64,000 nt of DNA from Absidia repens (GCA_002105175.1 MCGE01000001.1:2666001-2730000); one strand, 5' to 3'. Shown: positions 11,420 to 24,204, numbered from the stretch's first letter. A program made the numbers and translations. The notes: generated by a model not told the origin, from the sequence alone.

Positions 11420-14400
11420 ATGAACTCTTTGTATCAGGTAGATGATCTCGTTAAGGAATACTTACTGGTAAGAAGAAAACTTTCATTTACAGTAAACTGT
11501 CAATAAGGTTTTTACACACTCCTTTTTTCTTTTTCTTTTTTTTTTTTTTAGTTTCGAGGATTCACTGCTACGTTTCGGGCTTTGGAAACAGAAAGTAGAA
11601 CAGACAAGGACAAAGGATTCCAGGTGAAATACTACCCATCTGTACCTTGTTATATTATCTTACTAATCCCCTACAATTTTCCTCCTTTATCTTTTTTTTA
11701 ATTTTTTTATTCAGGTGGATAAAATTCTTGAGGAACTTCTATTTTTTGTAACTAGTGGCGATGTGAATGGCCTAGTGGAATATTATCGATATTTGGACAT
11801 TCGATTTTTCTCTCGATTGGATACCAGATTTCAACAAACTGTCAAAAAGTTTGAACACTGCCTTTTACGACACTACCTTGTCCATGGTAACAGAAGAAAA
11901 AAAAACCAAAAAAAACCAGTATGTGCTATCTTACTCTGACACCTATTGCATCTCCTTGTTTTTTTCGTTTTAGCCATGCAACACAAAAAACGCGACAAGG
12001 TGAAAGATTTTTTTGAAATCTATGGATCTGATTTACATGGCACATCCGAATGGTCTCCCTGGTTTTGTAAGTGAAATACGAAAATAAAACATGAAACAAT
12101 AATGGCGTGTAATGTATTCTCACTACTATTTGACAGCCTTGCCTTACGTGAAGCAGCCAGCGTCGGATCCAATTTTTGAAACGTTTTTTACCAAACAATG
12201 GGTTGACAACTATACCACTTCTCTTCATAACTTTTTAGCCACCATTTTCCAGAATATGCGTAAGTTAATGATCCCTTATATATATATAAGTAATGGACAG
12301 GTGATAGGGTGGTGAATTGTATGCATATCTAATACTTCGATTTTTTGGTTGTGGAATTATGTTGTTAGCATTACCCAGTTTACTTGCCTTCAATGTGGAT
12401 CGGACTCAACGGAAAACCCAGCAAACGGAAATTGAAAACTTGAAATCGATAGTGGACAATATGAAGTCTTCATTGGAAGCAAGAGAAAACGAAATTGCTA
12501 AACTCAAAGTAGAGGTAAAATTTCTATAGGATAAAGGGGGAGGGGGCCGGAGGCCACGATAACATTGATTAATATATATATATATATTTGGAACCTGGGG
12601 ATGCTAGCTGATTGACACAAGAAAAGAAATGACAGACGGAATATCACTTATACGAAAACGGGCGGCATCGATGACAAGCCCTCAACAAATCAAAGCAAAT
12701 GGGACGAAAATCGACACAAAAGTTAGTCCGACATGTACAACAACAACACTCAACCCAATTACTGCGACAATAACGAATTTATCACATGATACCAGTCTTG
12801 ACCGCAACAGTAATGGTGACAGCGTCGATGCACTCGATGAAATGAATGACTTGACAGGAACAGACGAACCTTTTGTGATCACCAGTCAGGAAGAATTCTC
12901 TGAACATGCATCAGCTATCACGCACGCCAAATTCTCTACTCAAGGAAATCTCATTGCAAGTTGTGATATGGACAATATTGTTAGGTAAACAAGATGAAAA
13001 AAATAATACTAAAATAAATCTAACATTTTGTAATATAGGGTATGGAGCTATAAAGGTCAATCACACAGCCCGCAAAAGCTTACAAACAGCACCTCAAACA
13101 TCTTGTCTTTAGAATGGGATGCAAAATCCGACCGATTCGTAAGTTTCGTTTCCTGAATAATTCTTTTAGTCTGTAAAATTACTAACTTGCTTTATTACTA
13201 GTTATTTTTGGGAACTGATTCTGGAACCATCCGTGTCTACAATGCTGAAAATCGGGCAGTGGTACAAGAATTTAGCATGACAGAAACATACCCGTGGTAA
13301 GAAATTGAGTTGGTTTATTATATTCACGAATAACGCTGATATATTATTCACTAAATTAGGGTAACTCAGTTATCATCAAGTCCTGTTGAACCAGTCATAG
13401 TGTGCTCGGCATCCGGTGACAAGACCAAACATCACACAAAGCGACATGGTGCATTAGTAGCCTGGAGTATGAAAAGCATGTCTTCATCAGTAAGTTTTCT
13501 AAGCACCAGTACTCCTTTGGATATTTGACTCAACCCTTTTTATCTTGTAGGGTATATTCAAACTAGAACCGGATGACTCATGTGCTGATATCAACACCAT
13601 CAAGCATAATCACAATGGCCAAATGTTGGTTGCTGGAGACGGTGTTGGCACAATGCGCATATTTGGTAATTCTTGGAAACAAAAAATGAGGCTATTTTAA
13701 ATTCAATATTAACCTCTCTTTTATTTTGGTATTAAGATGTCCGAACAATGAAATCAATCGTGGAATGGCAAACAATATCAAAACAACCAGCTTGTATTGC
13801 TCAATTCAGCTTCGACGAAAATTCCATCTATACTGTTGATTTCAGTGGTCAACTCTCACAATGGTCCATTCACAAACCAGGTACCAGCTTAAACGACACA
13901 AATTTGAAAGGATTTCCACCACCACCAGCATGGGCTCCTCCAGCATCAACACGAACTAGCCCTCATGCAATGCAGCCATACCCATCCATATCATCACCCG
14001 CCAATTCGTCGCTATCAGGATCGGCATTACCTCCAAGGCCATCATCGAACCGATCAACATCATCGCGTGCATCCATTTCATCGTCTCGATCCGCCAGGCT
14101 CTCTTCTGCTGCTGATGACGGGGTGATGCAAACCATTCTTTCTTCTTCTCCGAGGTCGCAAATGGTTGCTTTTAGTGCCGACACAGACTACGTCCTTTGT
14201 GCCACATCGCTGCTCACCAAATCTATACCAGTTGTGCGATCATCGTCGTCGTCGTCATCTATTTCATCATCAACAATTCCAACCTCACCATCCTCTTCAA
14301 TATCATTGTCTTCACATTCATCTTCCAATCCTTCACGAAAAATCGAGAACAATACAAGTCAGGACAACGGCGACAACAACAATGCGCTGGGATCTATGGA

Positions 14401-14578
14401 AGAAACTCAGGGAACTATTTATCAAGGACGCGATGGGAAACCTGTTTTAAAATTTGGACAACACCATGTTTACCAGAAAATTACAACTGTGGACTGGACA
14501 TGTGCCTCGAATGCCTGCTTACTGGGAAGTGCTGATGGTAGTGTCAAAGTGACTAATTTGATCAAGACTAGTTATTAG
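11420..14578 (+). CDS. WDR91: WDR91 homologue (LisH-like N-terminus, coiled coil, WD40 propeller)
   Basis: In animals WDR91 is a Rab7 effector that, with WDR81, limits endosomal PI3-kinase activity and promotes early-to-late endosome conversion. Exons 11420-11467, 11552-11623, 11715-11886, 11974-12066, 12137-12259, 12369-12514, 12608-12984, 13039-13138, 13202-13296, 13360-13489, 13551-13665 and 13737-14578 give 770 residues in one frame. The N-terminal block is diagnostic: VDDLVKEYLLFRGFTATF, DKDKGFQVDKILEEL, EYYRYLDIRFFSRLD and FTKQWVDNYTTSLHNFL. A short coiled coil follows (ENLKSIVDNMKSSLEARENE), then a low-complexity linker and WD40 blades starting at EFSEHASAITHAKFS. Between late blades there is a long Ser/Pro-rich insertion (about residues 550-710) of the last exon. 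The start is chosen because it leads directly into the conserved LisH-like segment. Confidence 0.9.
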
Positions 14579-14851
14579 TTATTAGTTAGTTTAGTTTTTA
14601 TCGCTTTTATTATATATTATCTATACATCGTCATCATATACTGTTTGTGGAAAATAAAAATAAAAGATCTGACATCTTCAGATATGCATTACATTTGTGA
14701 GGGGGGGGTTTGCGCCAGCGGGATTTAAACATGTCTATTTTTTGGGGGTAGAAACTTGAGCGCTCGACCAATGAGAGGGATTTTCTCTTTTTATGATACC
14801 TCGTCCTTTTTTTCGTTTTGTTTCTACACAATAACATTTAGTCTTGTCTCC
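14579..14851. promoter_or_regulatory. Promoter region with GCGGGATTTAAA motif
   Basis: GCGGGATTTAAA at 14718-14729 lies 123 bases before the ATG of the SUMO-like-domain gene. The same core occurs before VMP1 and in the head of every good copy of the dispersed element. Function unknown. Confidence 0.35.
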
Positions 14852-16674
14852 ATGTGCGACTTTGATATTACAAGCTTTCGTGAAAAATCCTCCACCGCCA
14901 AAACATCGGACTCTGGCAAAGAAGAAAGTTCATTTGCTCTTTTTATGAAGAAACGTAAGGACAAAAGATAGAACATCAGCCTTTTTTAGTTTTAACAAAT
15001 ACACACAGTAGTTGAAATCACTGGCTTACACTTTCTTTTTTTGTTTATTGTTTTTGTATGATTCTGGATACAACTACAAAGGAAAAATGCTGGGATTAGA
15101 TGATACTGACTCAGATTCTGATGACGATAATAAGGAAACGGTTGATGCTTTGAAAAAGCGGAGGTGGCAGGAAAACAACGATAATACAAAAAAATCAGCA
15201 CCGCCAGCACCACCTGTAGAGAAATCTTCGACAATGGAGGTGGAACAAGTGGCATCCAAACAGGACTTCGTAGCTCAGGTTGACTCGGAGACAGCGACTT
15301 CCACACCTCAACAACAGCCTACGCTAAACACGAATCAATCACCAATGTAAGTCATGCTTTTGAACCATTTAGTGTGTATGTGTTTCCGAAAAGTGTGACG
15401 CATTGAATTAATTGTTATTCTTACTACTTCTTAGTGTATTGGTTGATGATGAGCCAACGGTAGTGAAAAGGTAATCATTCTAATGAAGGACTAATACTGG
15501 CTTTAGAGTCATAGCAACAAGCAATCAAACATTGATGTGAACTAACTCTTATTTGGTATTCTTTATTATCGCTTAGAAACGATACAACTCACATTATAGA
15601 CGGTTTGGATCTCACAAAAGAATCACCTCCACGACAAAAAAAACCACGACCGAGCAACACAGTTTCCCTGGATATTGAAGATTTGGATCCTGAACTCGCC
15701 AACCTTTTCACTCAAGAAATAGAATCAACAGGCGATACTCCAAGGCCCGAAATCGTACCACAGAAGGTCCAAATTAAGGTGTCATATGTCTCCTTGATGG
15801 AAACAATTGATGCCAACGTCCAAAGTATCATTGATGCATTGGCAAAGCCTGTCAAAATCATCATGTTAAATGTAAGTATTATGGGTTATGTGTGTGGAAG
15901 GAGGTTAACACTCGTATGATTTACTGTTGGTTTTTTTTTTTTTTTTTTTGCTTCTGCTTTTTTTAGAATAGTCCATTTGACACTCTAATGGAGCAATATT
16001 GCAGAAAGAAACGACTGGCTATGCAAGAAATGGTACTAGTGTATGACAATGTTCCTGTTGTTTTAAGAGCGACTCCGTCAAGCTTGTCAATGTCGACGAC
16101 TTCGACCAACAAAATGGGTATGTATTGATGGGATAGGTAAATGATATGGCTTATTTATTATTTATTTTAACACAATTTTTTTTTACTTGAATAGAGGTAT
16201 ACAAACGGTCCGATTTTGAAAAGAAAATGGAAATGGAAAAGGAAATCAGGGCAGCTCGACTCTCTCACTATAATGATTCCACTTCAGGCGACGAATATGA
16301 CCAAGATGAGAACGAGGAAGCATACAACAACAACTCGAATGAACAAGCTGATCTATCAGAAGAAGACTTTTTGCACATCAAACTTCGCGGAAAGGACAAC
16401 AAGGACATTGGACTGCGTGTGAAACCAGTAAGTGTTTTTATTTTGTTTCGTTTTCTAAACAAGATCTAATAGAAGTAACTAATTATTTTGTATATATCAG
16501 ACAACACAAATCGAATCCATAGTCAAGCAATACATTCGGATCATGGAATTAGATATGGCTCTTCTGAATAAAATACAGCTATCATTTGAAGGCGAAACAC
16601 TGACACCATCAATGACCATTGCCGATACCGATCTGGAGGACGAAGACATGGTATCTGTGATCATCCATAGCTAG
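14852..16674 (+). CDS. Protein with two SUMO-like domains (ESC2/Rad60/NIP45 family)
   Basis: Family members are SUMO-mimicking genome-stability factors that engage SUMO-conjugation enzymes (Ubc9) and act in replication-fork repair and silencing. Exons 14852-14954, 15082-15346, 15435-15470 (36 nt), 15577-15871, 15967-16117, 16195-16427 and 16501-16674 yield 418 residues. The N-terminal half is acidic and disordered with SD-rich motifs (DDTDSDSDDDNKE) like SUMO-interacting/CK2 sites, and an IVLVDDE motif resembling a SIM. SUMO-like domain 1 is about residues 190-280 (QIKVSYVSLMETIDANVQ). Domain 2 is the C-terminus (HIKLRGKDNKDIGLRVKP, then LSFEGETLTPSMTIADTDLE and DMVSVIIH). There is no C-terminal diglycine, so it cannot be conjugated. 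The exon 1 to 2 acceptor (ACAAAG) has a weak pyrimidine tract; translation could instead start at 15087. Confidence 0.85.
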
Positions 16675-18418
16675 TTTACTTAGTATAGTTCGTAGTAGCG
16701 TTATTTATTAGTTACTATTATAAATTTACATACATCATGATACCTTTTGTCTTTTCTTTTTTTTTCTTATTTTTATCAATAAAATGTACATTGAAATGAA
16801 TCAAATATTTGACTTTATTGGATGAACTGAAAAGGATACTTTGTATAGACGTTGCAGCTTTTTAATACGTAGTTGGGCGTAGTACTTTCCAATAGCTTCG
16901 TAGTTTGAATACGTGTCCCTGAATTTTTTTTTTTTTTTTTGAACTTCATTGTTTTTTGTCCCTCATCAATAACATGATATCATCCAAAACTATTCTATGA
17001 TAAACTCATTATGCAACATATTCTATATAGCAATTTATATTCAGAATCAAGCCACTACCTATGCTATGGGCTTGGACGAAACGTAAGACAGAGACTTAAG
17101 AAAGTGGGGATTAAACCTCCGATTAACGGTGTGGCTCTGGGGAAAGCGTTTCCAATAGTTCAGTTATTGGACGTGTGGTACACAGACTTACTTTCATTGG
17201 CCGGTTAAGCGGCGAAAAAAAAAATTCTTCAATAGCTAAGTGAAACAGACTGAATCAATGATTGTGGGGATGATGGTAATAGCTTTATGGACAATAGCGT
17301 GAGTTTCATATGGGGATAGAAAAGATGTAGTCGATCGATCACTATCACTTTTTGAATTGATGATATGGTCGTTTTATTTCTGTCATCATTGATTAGTGAC
17401 ACAGGATTATCTACAAATGTTACGATTCAGGAAGTGGTCTTGAATAAAAATGGTACTGGTTCTCGATGACCAATATTTTCATATGCATCCAAATCTCGAT
17501 ATTCCGCACTTCACATGGCTCTTTTTCTTTTCTTTTTTTTTTTTTTTTTTGGTTCTAGCCCTTTCTTTGATAAAAAAAAATTCACCATGCATTTTGCATC
17601 ATAGTGATATTCCTTAGGATTGAATGTAAGGAGGACCCTATTATAATATGTGCTGGATGATCAAGGAAAAATATCGAGCTAAAATAATTTGCCGCTGAAG
17701 ATCATTTTGGCAAGCACTCGAAAGGTTAGTAGTCGGCCTTTTACGGAAGCTTCGGAATAGGGAATCCAAGGGGCCAAAGTACTTTACAGCTCAAAATCTA
17801 GTCAAATATTTATATTTTACCAGAGCGAGTTTACAGTCAAATAAAAATAAAAAAATAATACTATATCATGGAACCATTTTCAAATAAAAAAGTGAACAAT
17901 AAAAAGCGCTATGGGCAATTGTTGTATTGATGTTGACGAAATACGGAGGTTTAAAACTTAGTAAGAACGATTCGAAAGGTTGTTCCCCGTGCCCTGTATT
18001 GGGTAATCCCCAATTTTGATTTTAAACGCCGCCCATTTATTGATGCGCGAAAACTTTGAACGGATTTTTTTCTCTTCTTCTTTCACTTTAGTTTTACTTT
18101 TATTATTTTATTATCTTTTTTATCTTTGTCCTCCCTTCATTCTTATCCGCTTTTTGAAGAAATTTCACTGCACAATTTTTTTTCTTCTTTCTTTATATCT
18201 CATTTATTTATTGTATGATCCTTTATCTCCTCTATTATACAAGACAATTGTTGATATCTCCAATCTTTTGATCTCTGTATAAATATCGCCTCTTTTCCTA
18301 AAAAAGATACACAAAAAACGCCCTTGAACTACTTTGCATATATTATTATTATTTACTTCTTCCTTCCTACCCCTTATTTTATTACTCTTCCTCTCTCATT
18401 TTTTCTTCCACTCTCACT
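16675..18418. other. Intergenic stretch and promoter of the next gene
   Basis: 1.7 kb without recognisable genes. It has several homopolymer runs (T at about 15-25 nt near 16926 and 17530). The 65-codon ORF at 17011-17208 has no recognisable motif. From about 18050 the sequence becomes strongly CT-rich on the + strand, with a TATA-like GTATAAATA at 18277-18285, a plausible core promoter for the gene at 18419. A TTTTAAACGCCGCCC element lies near 18017-18033. Confidence 0.5.
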
Positions 18419-20621
18419 ATGGATCCTAATTCAATGTTACTGCAAGACTTTATTGACGCCCCCTCAAAGGCAGAATCAATTTTGGATAATCTTACTACCG
18501 AACAAATACAACTGATTGAGGCCACAATCAACAGTGTCAAGAAAAGGAAACTCACAAACTCTGCCGCTCCTCCATCTCCTCCCTCTGAATCCGAAGATAC
18601 GCCATTGCCTTTCACCAACGGTGCTGGTACCACTCGTGTGTCCAATACAAATATTGCCTCAAACACTCTGCCCCAATCTACACAGTCGACAGTGGCTGCT
18701 GTAATTGCGAATGCTTTAGCCACTGCTATGTCGAACGCTGTGGCAAATTCTTTACAACAACAGCAACAGCAGCAACAGCAGGAAAAACAGCAAGCGGAAC
18801 AACAAGTATCAAGGACGGATATATCAAAGCAGCAAGCATCACCAAAACCGCCAACAGAACCACTAGCCCAAGTGAAGAATGGTGTGGAATGGGTCTCTTT
18901 TGTCTATTCTCATAATCGAGTGATGAAAAACTACACGATACGAACGGATTTACATACTATATGCTTGGAAGACATTGATGACAAGTTCAAGACGGAAAAC
19001 TGCGTAAGCTCTACATAAAAAAGATATATATGTATTCTTCGTGATTGGAGCGTGATAATAGGGTATAGATTGGCTAACCTCCGCCTTTTTTATGTCCCCT
19101 CTAGGTGTACCCTCGGGCTAATCTTCCCAAAGATCAATACAAAGGGAATCGATGGTCTTACGAAACGGAATGCAACGTTTTGGGTTGGAAGTTGGCATGG
19201 CTCAATAGGGTGGATATCTCTGGTAAGCGTGGATTGATTCAACGGGCGGTCGATTCGTATCGCAATCGGTATCCAAGCATGCGGTCACGGCGGGTAGCAC
19301 GTCAGGCGAAATTAATGAATGGCACTCTACGAAAACGAAAACAGCGAGGCGATGAAGAAGATGCTCTGATGGAACTCATGACCTCTTTGGCTACATCTGC
19401 TGGATCTTCATGCTCCACCACCAAGAACAACAACAGCAACAGTAACAACAATACTCCTGCCAGCGCCGCTTTGAATAACAACAGCCATTCCTATGTTACA
19501 CCAACAACTTTGGATACAGCTATCGTCAAACCAGCCAGTCATCCCAAAACAATTGCAATGGAAGACCTTGCAACAGGTGCCCGGTGTCGTATCAAGATCA
19601 ATGTGGAAACTGTTTCTCTAGATTATATCCCTCATGACTTTCGTTTGGCAAATTCTCCTTTCCCTCGTCATTTGCATGCCACTGTCTCAAGTGGACGCAC
19701 TCGATCAATTGAAGAAAAACTGTGTAATGAACTTGCGTGGAAATTGGTAAGGATAGCAGAATAGAATGAAGCGGCGACAAAAAGGACCCATTTATGAACT
19801 GATTTATATTTTTACCGTAGGCATGGCTCAATCCCAAGATTTTAGCTGGAAAGAAAAACATGTTACAACGTGCCATTGATCTTTATCGAACTAAATTCAT
19901 CCCTTCGATGCCACCGCGCAAGCATTCAAGTCGGCAGTCGGCAGTATTCACACTTATGAACAATACAACATCACCTATCACACCACTTACAACTTCCGCT
20001 TTATCAGCACAAAACGCTCAGTATCAGCAAATAGCAAAAAATGATACATCTGCGCATACAACACCAGCAGCATCTGCTTCACCAACCATGTCATGTATCA
20101 GTGGAACAACTGCTTCTTTGGATTTTGCTGACTGTTTATCGCTGGCCGATGAGAACACCCCTACCGATTTTACAAACAACATCAACAACAGCGATTCAAT
20201 GCTTTTGGACTCTTTATCCTCATCAGAATCTCCTCACCTTCCTCCTTCCTTCGATGAATCAAGTACCACCATCAGCACAAGTAGTGGAACAAATAGTGTT
20301 GCCTGTACTCCTAGTCCACCGGTGTCCTCTGAACTCTTCCAGCTAGCGATGGATGAAATGTATGATGCTTTTATGCTACCACCTACGGCCTCTGTGGATG
20401 ACGATGATACATTTATGTTTACAAACCTGGATGGTAATAATGATGACGATGCGGCAAAGAGCAATGGCATATCCAACGTCCACAATACAGGCACCAAATT
20501 GTATGATCCTTCCTTTCTGGCTTCTCCTTCGCTTCCTTCAAGTACTCTCCAACAGGATTTACTGGTGAAATTGGAAAATGTCGATGATTTTGCTGATCAA
20601 CTCTTGGATTCTTTCTTTTAA
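18419..20621 (+). CDS. Putative transcriptional regulator with duplicated (DUF8032-like) domain
   Basis: Role unknown; composition and Gln-rich/acidic regions suggest a transcriptional regulator. Exons 18419-19003, 19105-19746 and 19821-20621 encode 675 residues. A polyQ stretch lies around residues 113-125. The first conserved domain (about residues 155-270) contains GVEWVSFVYSHNRVMKNYTI, YKGNRWSYETECNVLGWKLA and KRGLIQRAVDSYRNRYPS. A second copy (about 380-460) contains NELAWKLAWLNPKILAGKKN and MLQRAIDLYRTKFIPSMPPR, so the module is an internal tandem duplication. I recall this domain as a zygomycete family of unknown function (DUF8032), but cannot confirm that here. The C-terminus is Ser/Thr/Asp-rich with acidic hydrophobic patches (VDDFADQLLDSFF) like activation domains. 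The first ATG follows a TATA box and a pyrimidine-rich leader. Confidence 0.85.
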
Positions 20622-21457
20622 AATCTTATTATATTATCTCTTCTTATGTACATTCTTTTTATTCATTATGTTTATTATTTGTTTCTATTTTTTTATTTAC
20701 ACTCTTTTTATAGTATATAGTCTCTTTTTATTTTTATCAAATTTACCCTCTCTCCCCTACTCCATTAGAAAAAAAAACACATTCTACATGACTTCATATT
20801 AGATCTTGCCCAAAAATAAAAATAAATTATATATTTTTTTCTAACCTCTCCCAAACCTATCGACCACAGTAGTTTGTCTTTCTGATATTATTTTCAAATG
20901 TCATCTTGTAACCGTCTCTTTTTTTTTCATTCATATGGTGCTGCTCAGCAAGACTGAAAAACTTGGGTCTCACAGGAAATACTTAAGATATCTATTTTAC
21001 TTGACAATAAAACGTTTCACAATATAGTATAGATGAAAAGGGACTGATTTGCGTGGTTGAGGACGAGAGAGGAGGTTGAAGTTGGTCAATTGTGACAGGT
21101 GTGGTCAAGATATTTACCAAAAATTAAATACCTTCCACTTCTCTTCAATCATTATATTCTTTTTTCTGTGCTCATTGCTGCTTTTTTCTTTTTTCTGCGT
21201 CCCTGACTGTCCTTTTTTCATGAGTTTATCACATCCATTTTCTAAAACATTATTCAACAAATCACTTTCACTTCCTATATTGGGAATCCCAGAACCATAC
21301 AGTACAAGCAGTAGACGGAAGGTAGTACATAACGGTTGATCGCTGATGCCTCATACTTAATCCTTTTTCTTTTCTTCTTTTTTCTCACACACACTTATAA
21401 GCTCTATATATATATATATACAAGCACCGTATAATGTGTGTATATAGAACCCATCTA
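20622..21457. other. 3' region and spacer
   Basis: T-rich 3' flank of the preceding gene; AAAATAAAAATAAA at 20812-20825 can serve as a poly(A) signal. No gene is seen before repeat copy B. A short TA run lies at about 21407-21420. Confidence 0.45.
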
Positions 21458-22075
21458 CATTTCAAATCCCGCCCACGTGAGTATTTATTTACTCCCTCTT
21501 TCTTTTCTTTTCTTTTTTTTTCTTCACCATTCAACTTCTTTGAGGTTATGGTGATCTTAGATTAGTGTTAGGACTAGTTTAGAAGGGGTTTCAGCTCAGG
21601 GATTACAACATGCAAGGGAAAACCCTTTCATTTTGGATCCAAGATTTGAGGCCATCATTAGTTGACTCATTAGAGACTTCATTAGCTTAGTTTAGTGTTA
21701 GCTTGTCCATATTTGGTATATATATATATCAATAAAATATGTCTTTTTTACCTGTTTTAATGAAAATATGTCCCATTAGTCGTTCCCATGTCTCGTGCAA
21801 TAGATTCGTTTTTTTACTACCGTTAGTCTTTCTCATGTCCTGCACTATAAATACATTATCTAATCTCCCATTTGACAAGTGTCCCTTTAGATCAGAGTTG
21901 ACGATTCACCAGAATTCATTAGACTTCCTCGCACTTCTTCCAATTGAACCTTCCAATGAATTCCTAGTCTTGGTTTTTAGTATCCACCAATATGCTTCAA
22001 TAAACTATGCCATTCTTACCCATCGTACAATAAACGACGTCATTGTTGTAGCTGTTTTGTGAGTATCCTGGCAAA
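21458..22075 (+). repeat. Dispersed hairpin-core element, copy B
   Basis: Full-length plus copy. Head TTTCAAATCCCGCCCACGTG is at 21460-21479, followed by a CT-rich run and TTCACCATTCAACTTCTTTG. The conserved core with hairpin arms is at 21582-21592 and 21619-21629. The tail has AATAAA at 21732-21737 and 22000-22005 and ends at GTAGCTGTTTTGTGAGTATC. It aligns end to end with copy D. No ORF. Confidence 0.8.
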
Positions 22076-23115
22076 TTTGTTTTTTGATTCACCGACTACG
22101 CCTACTCTTCCTCAAACTGTTAGCATTCTTAGATTCATTACTATCAGATGTGGTCATATTCCTGATTGATCAATTATATAAATGAATCCAGCTCAGCTCA
22201 GCAGCGCTTGTTATCATTTGAAGTCTCTATATACACAATGTCAGTTCAGATTTCGTCTCCCAACCTAACTGTTTCAAAATCACGCCCAAAAATATCACTC
22301 GATGCCAGATAGTCCATACTTTTCCAAAATTCGTTTCATCACAGCACAAAATTTTATATTTTAAAATGACCCTGTAGCGAGCCGCCAAGATTTATTCATT
22401 CAATGAGTAATACTAAACTAAGTGCTTCAATGCTATTCTACTGGCCTTTCTTGATAACTACTGAAATCAATCAAAAATATTGTCAGTAACTATATTCAAA
22501 TCCGCCGAGATATCAAATCATCATCAAGATCCATGTCTTCTTTCTTTGTTTTTCAGTAAAAATAGGCAATACATGTTGTCTACAGCAGAAAGGGCGGACC
22601 CAATCTTGCAGAACAGGTCTGTATGTTTATCATCACGTTAAGAAAGAAGTACCAGGAAATAGTAAATAAAATAAAAATGAATAGCTTACCAAATCAAAGA
22701 CAAATGACCAACATTGTGGAAGATATATAACTAAAAGTAAAAAGAAATGTTGTTGGGTTGATGTTCTCCCACTTTTTATAGTTTCCACCACTATGAAAAA
22801 TTTTTCATTTTGAGCCACCGCCATTCTGAGTGATGACTTCTTTTTCGTTTTTCACTTGCCTACTTGTAGCATTTCCCCAGCCACTGATTTCCCCTCCCCC
22901 CCCCCCCAATACTCCCAATCATCACCATAGCATCAATATGGTATTTTCAGTACAAAAAAAAAATATGAAATAAAAAAAGATTTTTATTGTGTTTGAATCA
23001 TAAAATAAATAAAAGTATAAAAAGTATATGAATATATATATATATCTGAAATAAAAAGAAAAAAAAGGAGGATAAAATATAAGAATGGCTAAGAGTGCTA
23101 AAATAAATTCAATAA
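22076..23115. other. Spacer between copy B and the GCN4-like gene
   Basis: No gene or repeat copy recognised. It contains a C-rich run (about 22890-22906) and, close to the stop of the minus-strand bZIP gene, A/T-rich 3' UTR sequence with TTTATT motifs (poly(A) signal orientation for the minus strand) at about 22981-23012. Confidence 0.4.
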
Positions 23116-24204
23116 CTATAAAGAGTAACCAAGTTTTTGTTGGGCCAAAGAGAGATCCGCTTCCAATTGTTGTATACGAGAAAGGTAGTCCGTTTCCTTC
23201 TGCAATAATAGAGACTTGTCAGATTCCAAAGCAGATACGCGAGATAATAGACGATGGTGCATGGATTCCATTTCAGAGACTCTGGTAGCCATTGTTTCCA
23301 TCTTTTGTAACTTCTTCAGTCGAGACCGTCTTGCAGCATCCGTGTTCTTTTGTCGCTTCAAAGCCAATTCGGAAGAAACCCCATTTTGCGATGTACTAGA
23401 TGAGCCGGTCGCGGTGGATGATGATGTGGCCATCAAGTCTTGAGCGGAAGATGTGGATGACAAGGGTCGCTTTCTGCTATGCTGCTTCAGGACAAACGTT
23501 GGAGTAGACGCACTTGTAATATGACATGCCACAGGTTGAGCCGCTGCTGGAGCCGTTGCCTTTCGCTTCAAAGTATTTGTATCCTTCTTGATGTGCTTGG
23601 TAGGTACAGGATCCAATTTCATGATCATTTCTAAAGGCGGACTAACAGGTTGTGAAATGGTGGATAAGGGTGTAGTTGAACCAGAAGACACATCAGTCAG
23701 AGGAGACAAAGGAGATACAGGTGCATCACCACCACCACCACCACAGGCACTACTAGGAGCAGGCACGGCCAATAAATCCAGAGAGGGAGATCCAGGCACC
23801 ACAAGGGAATCAATCAATCCGCCAAAATGATCATCACATTCATTCACAACATCAGGAACAGTGACAACAGGAGAAATAGATGGAGTAGAGAGAGCATTGA
23901 ATAAATCTTGAGGAGGTGCGGAAGCCCAAAGATAGTCCTTGGTAGAACAGGGAGAGGTCAAAAAGGTATCTTGAACCAAGGACTGTTGCTGTGGCGGAAC
24001 AACAAGGACGTCACCACCATTACCACCGGAGGCGATATTAATAAAATCAGAAAGCAAATCAGATTGCGACCAATCATCCAAAGGAGTCATCAGGCCAGGA
24101 GTCATGTTTTGGTACATTTGTTCAAAAAGATCAGTAGAGTCCATAGAGGCAGAGGAAGGTTTGAAAGAGGGATCCATCATTGAGGAAGGAGTATGAGTTG
24201 ACAT
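23116..24204 (-). CDS. bZIP transcription factor, GCN4/CPC1 type
   Basis: Single-exon gene, 362 residues. The C-terminal basic region (about residues 283-300, KRQKNTDAARRSRLKKLQKM) closely matches the Gcn4/CPC1 class (N-x-x-AARRSR). It continues into a leucine-zipper-like coiled coil (MESMHHRLLSRVSALESDK, about 310-360), longer than that of yeast Gcn4. The N-terminal two-thirds is Ser/Pro/Thr/Asp-rich with hydrophobic-acidic clusters (DWSQSDLLSDFINIASG and STKDYLWASAPPQDLF) typical of activation domains. Gcn4-class factors induce amino-acid biosynthesis genes on starvation and are themselves controlled by translation through upstream ORFs; this gene has several short uORFs in its 5' region. 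The start at 24204 gives an open frame with no stop before the activation domain. Assignment to GCN4 rather than another AARRSR bZIP is by motif, not by alignment. Confidence 0.85.
   Translation of the reverse strand: MSTHTPSSMMDPSFKPSSASMDSTDLFEQMYQNMTPGLMTPLDDWSQSDLLSDFINIASGGNGGDVLVVPPQQQSLVQDTFLTSPCSTKDYLWASAPPQDLFNALSTPSISPVVTVPDVVNECDDHFGGLIDSLVVPGSPSLDLLAVPAPSSACGGGGGDAPVSPLSPLTDVSSGSTTPLSTISQPVSPPLEMIMKLDPVPTKHIKKDTNTLKRKATAPAAAQPVACHITSASTPTFVLKQHSRKRPLSSTSSAQDLMATSSSTATGSSSTSQNGVSSELALKRQKNTDAARRSRLKKLQKMETMATRVSEMESMHHRLLSRVSALESDKSLLLQKETDYLSRIQQLEADLSLAQQKLGYSL

Noticed and set aside
13963..14184. Antisense ORF within the WDR91 last exon
   Set aside because: Shadow of the Ser-rich insertion, whose TCA/TCG codons read as Asp/Glu-rich on the other strand.
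17011..17208. 65-codon plus ORF in the 16.7-18.4 kb spacer
   Set aside because: No motif, no promoter-like context, and length within chance expectation.
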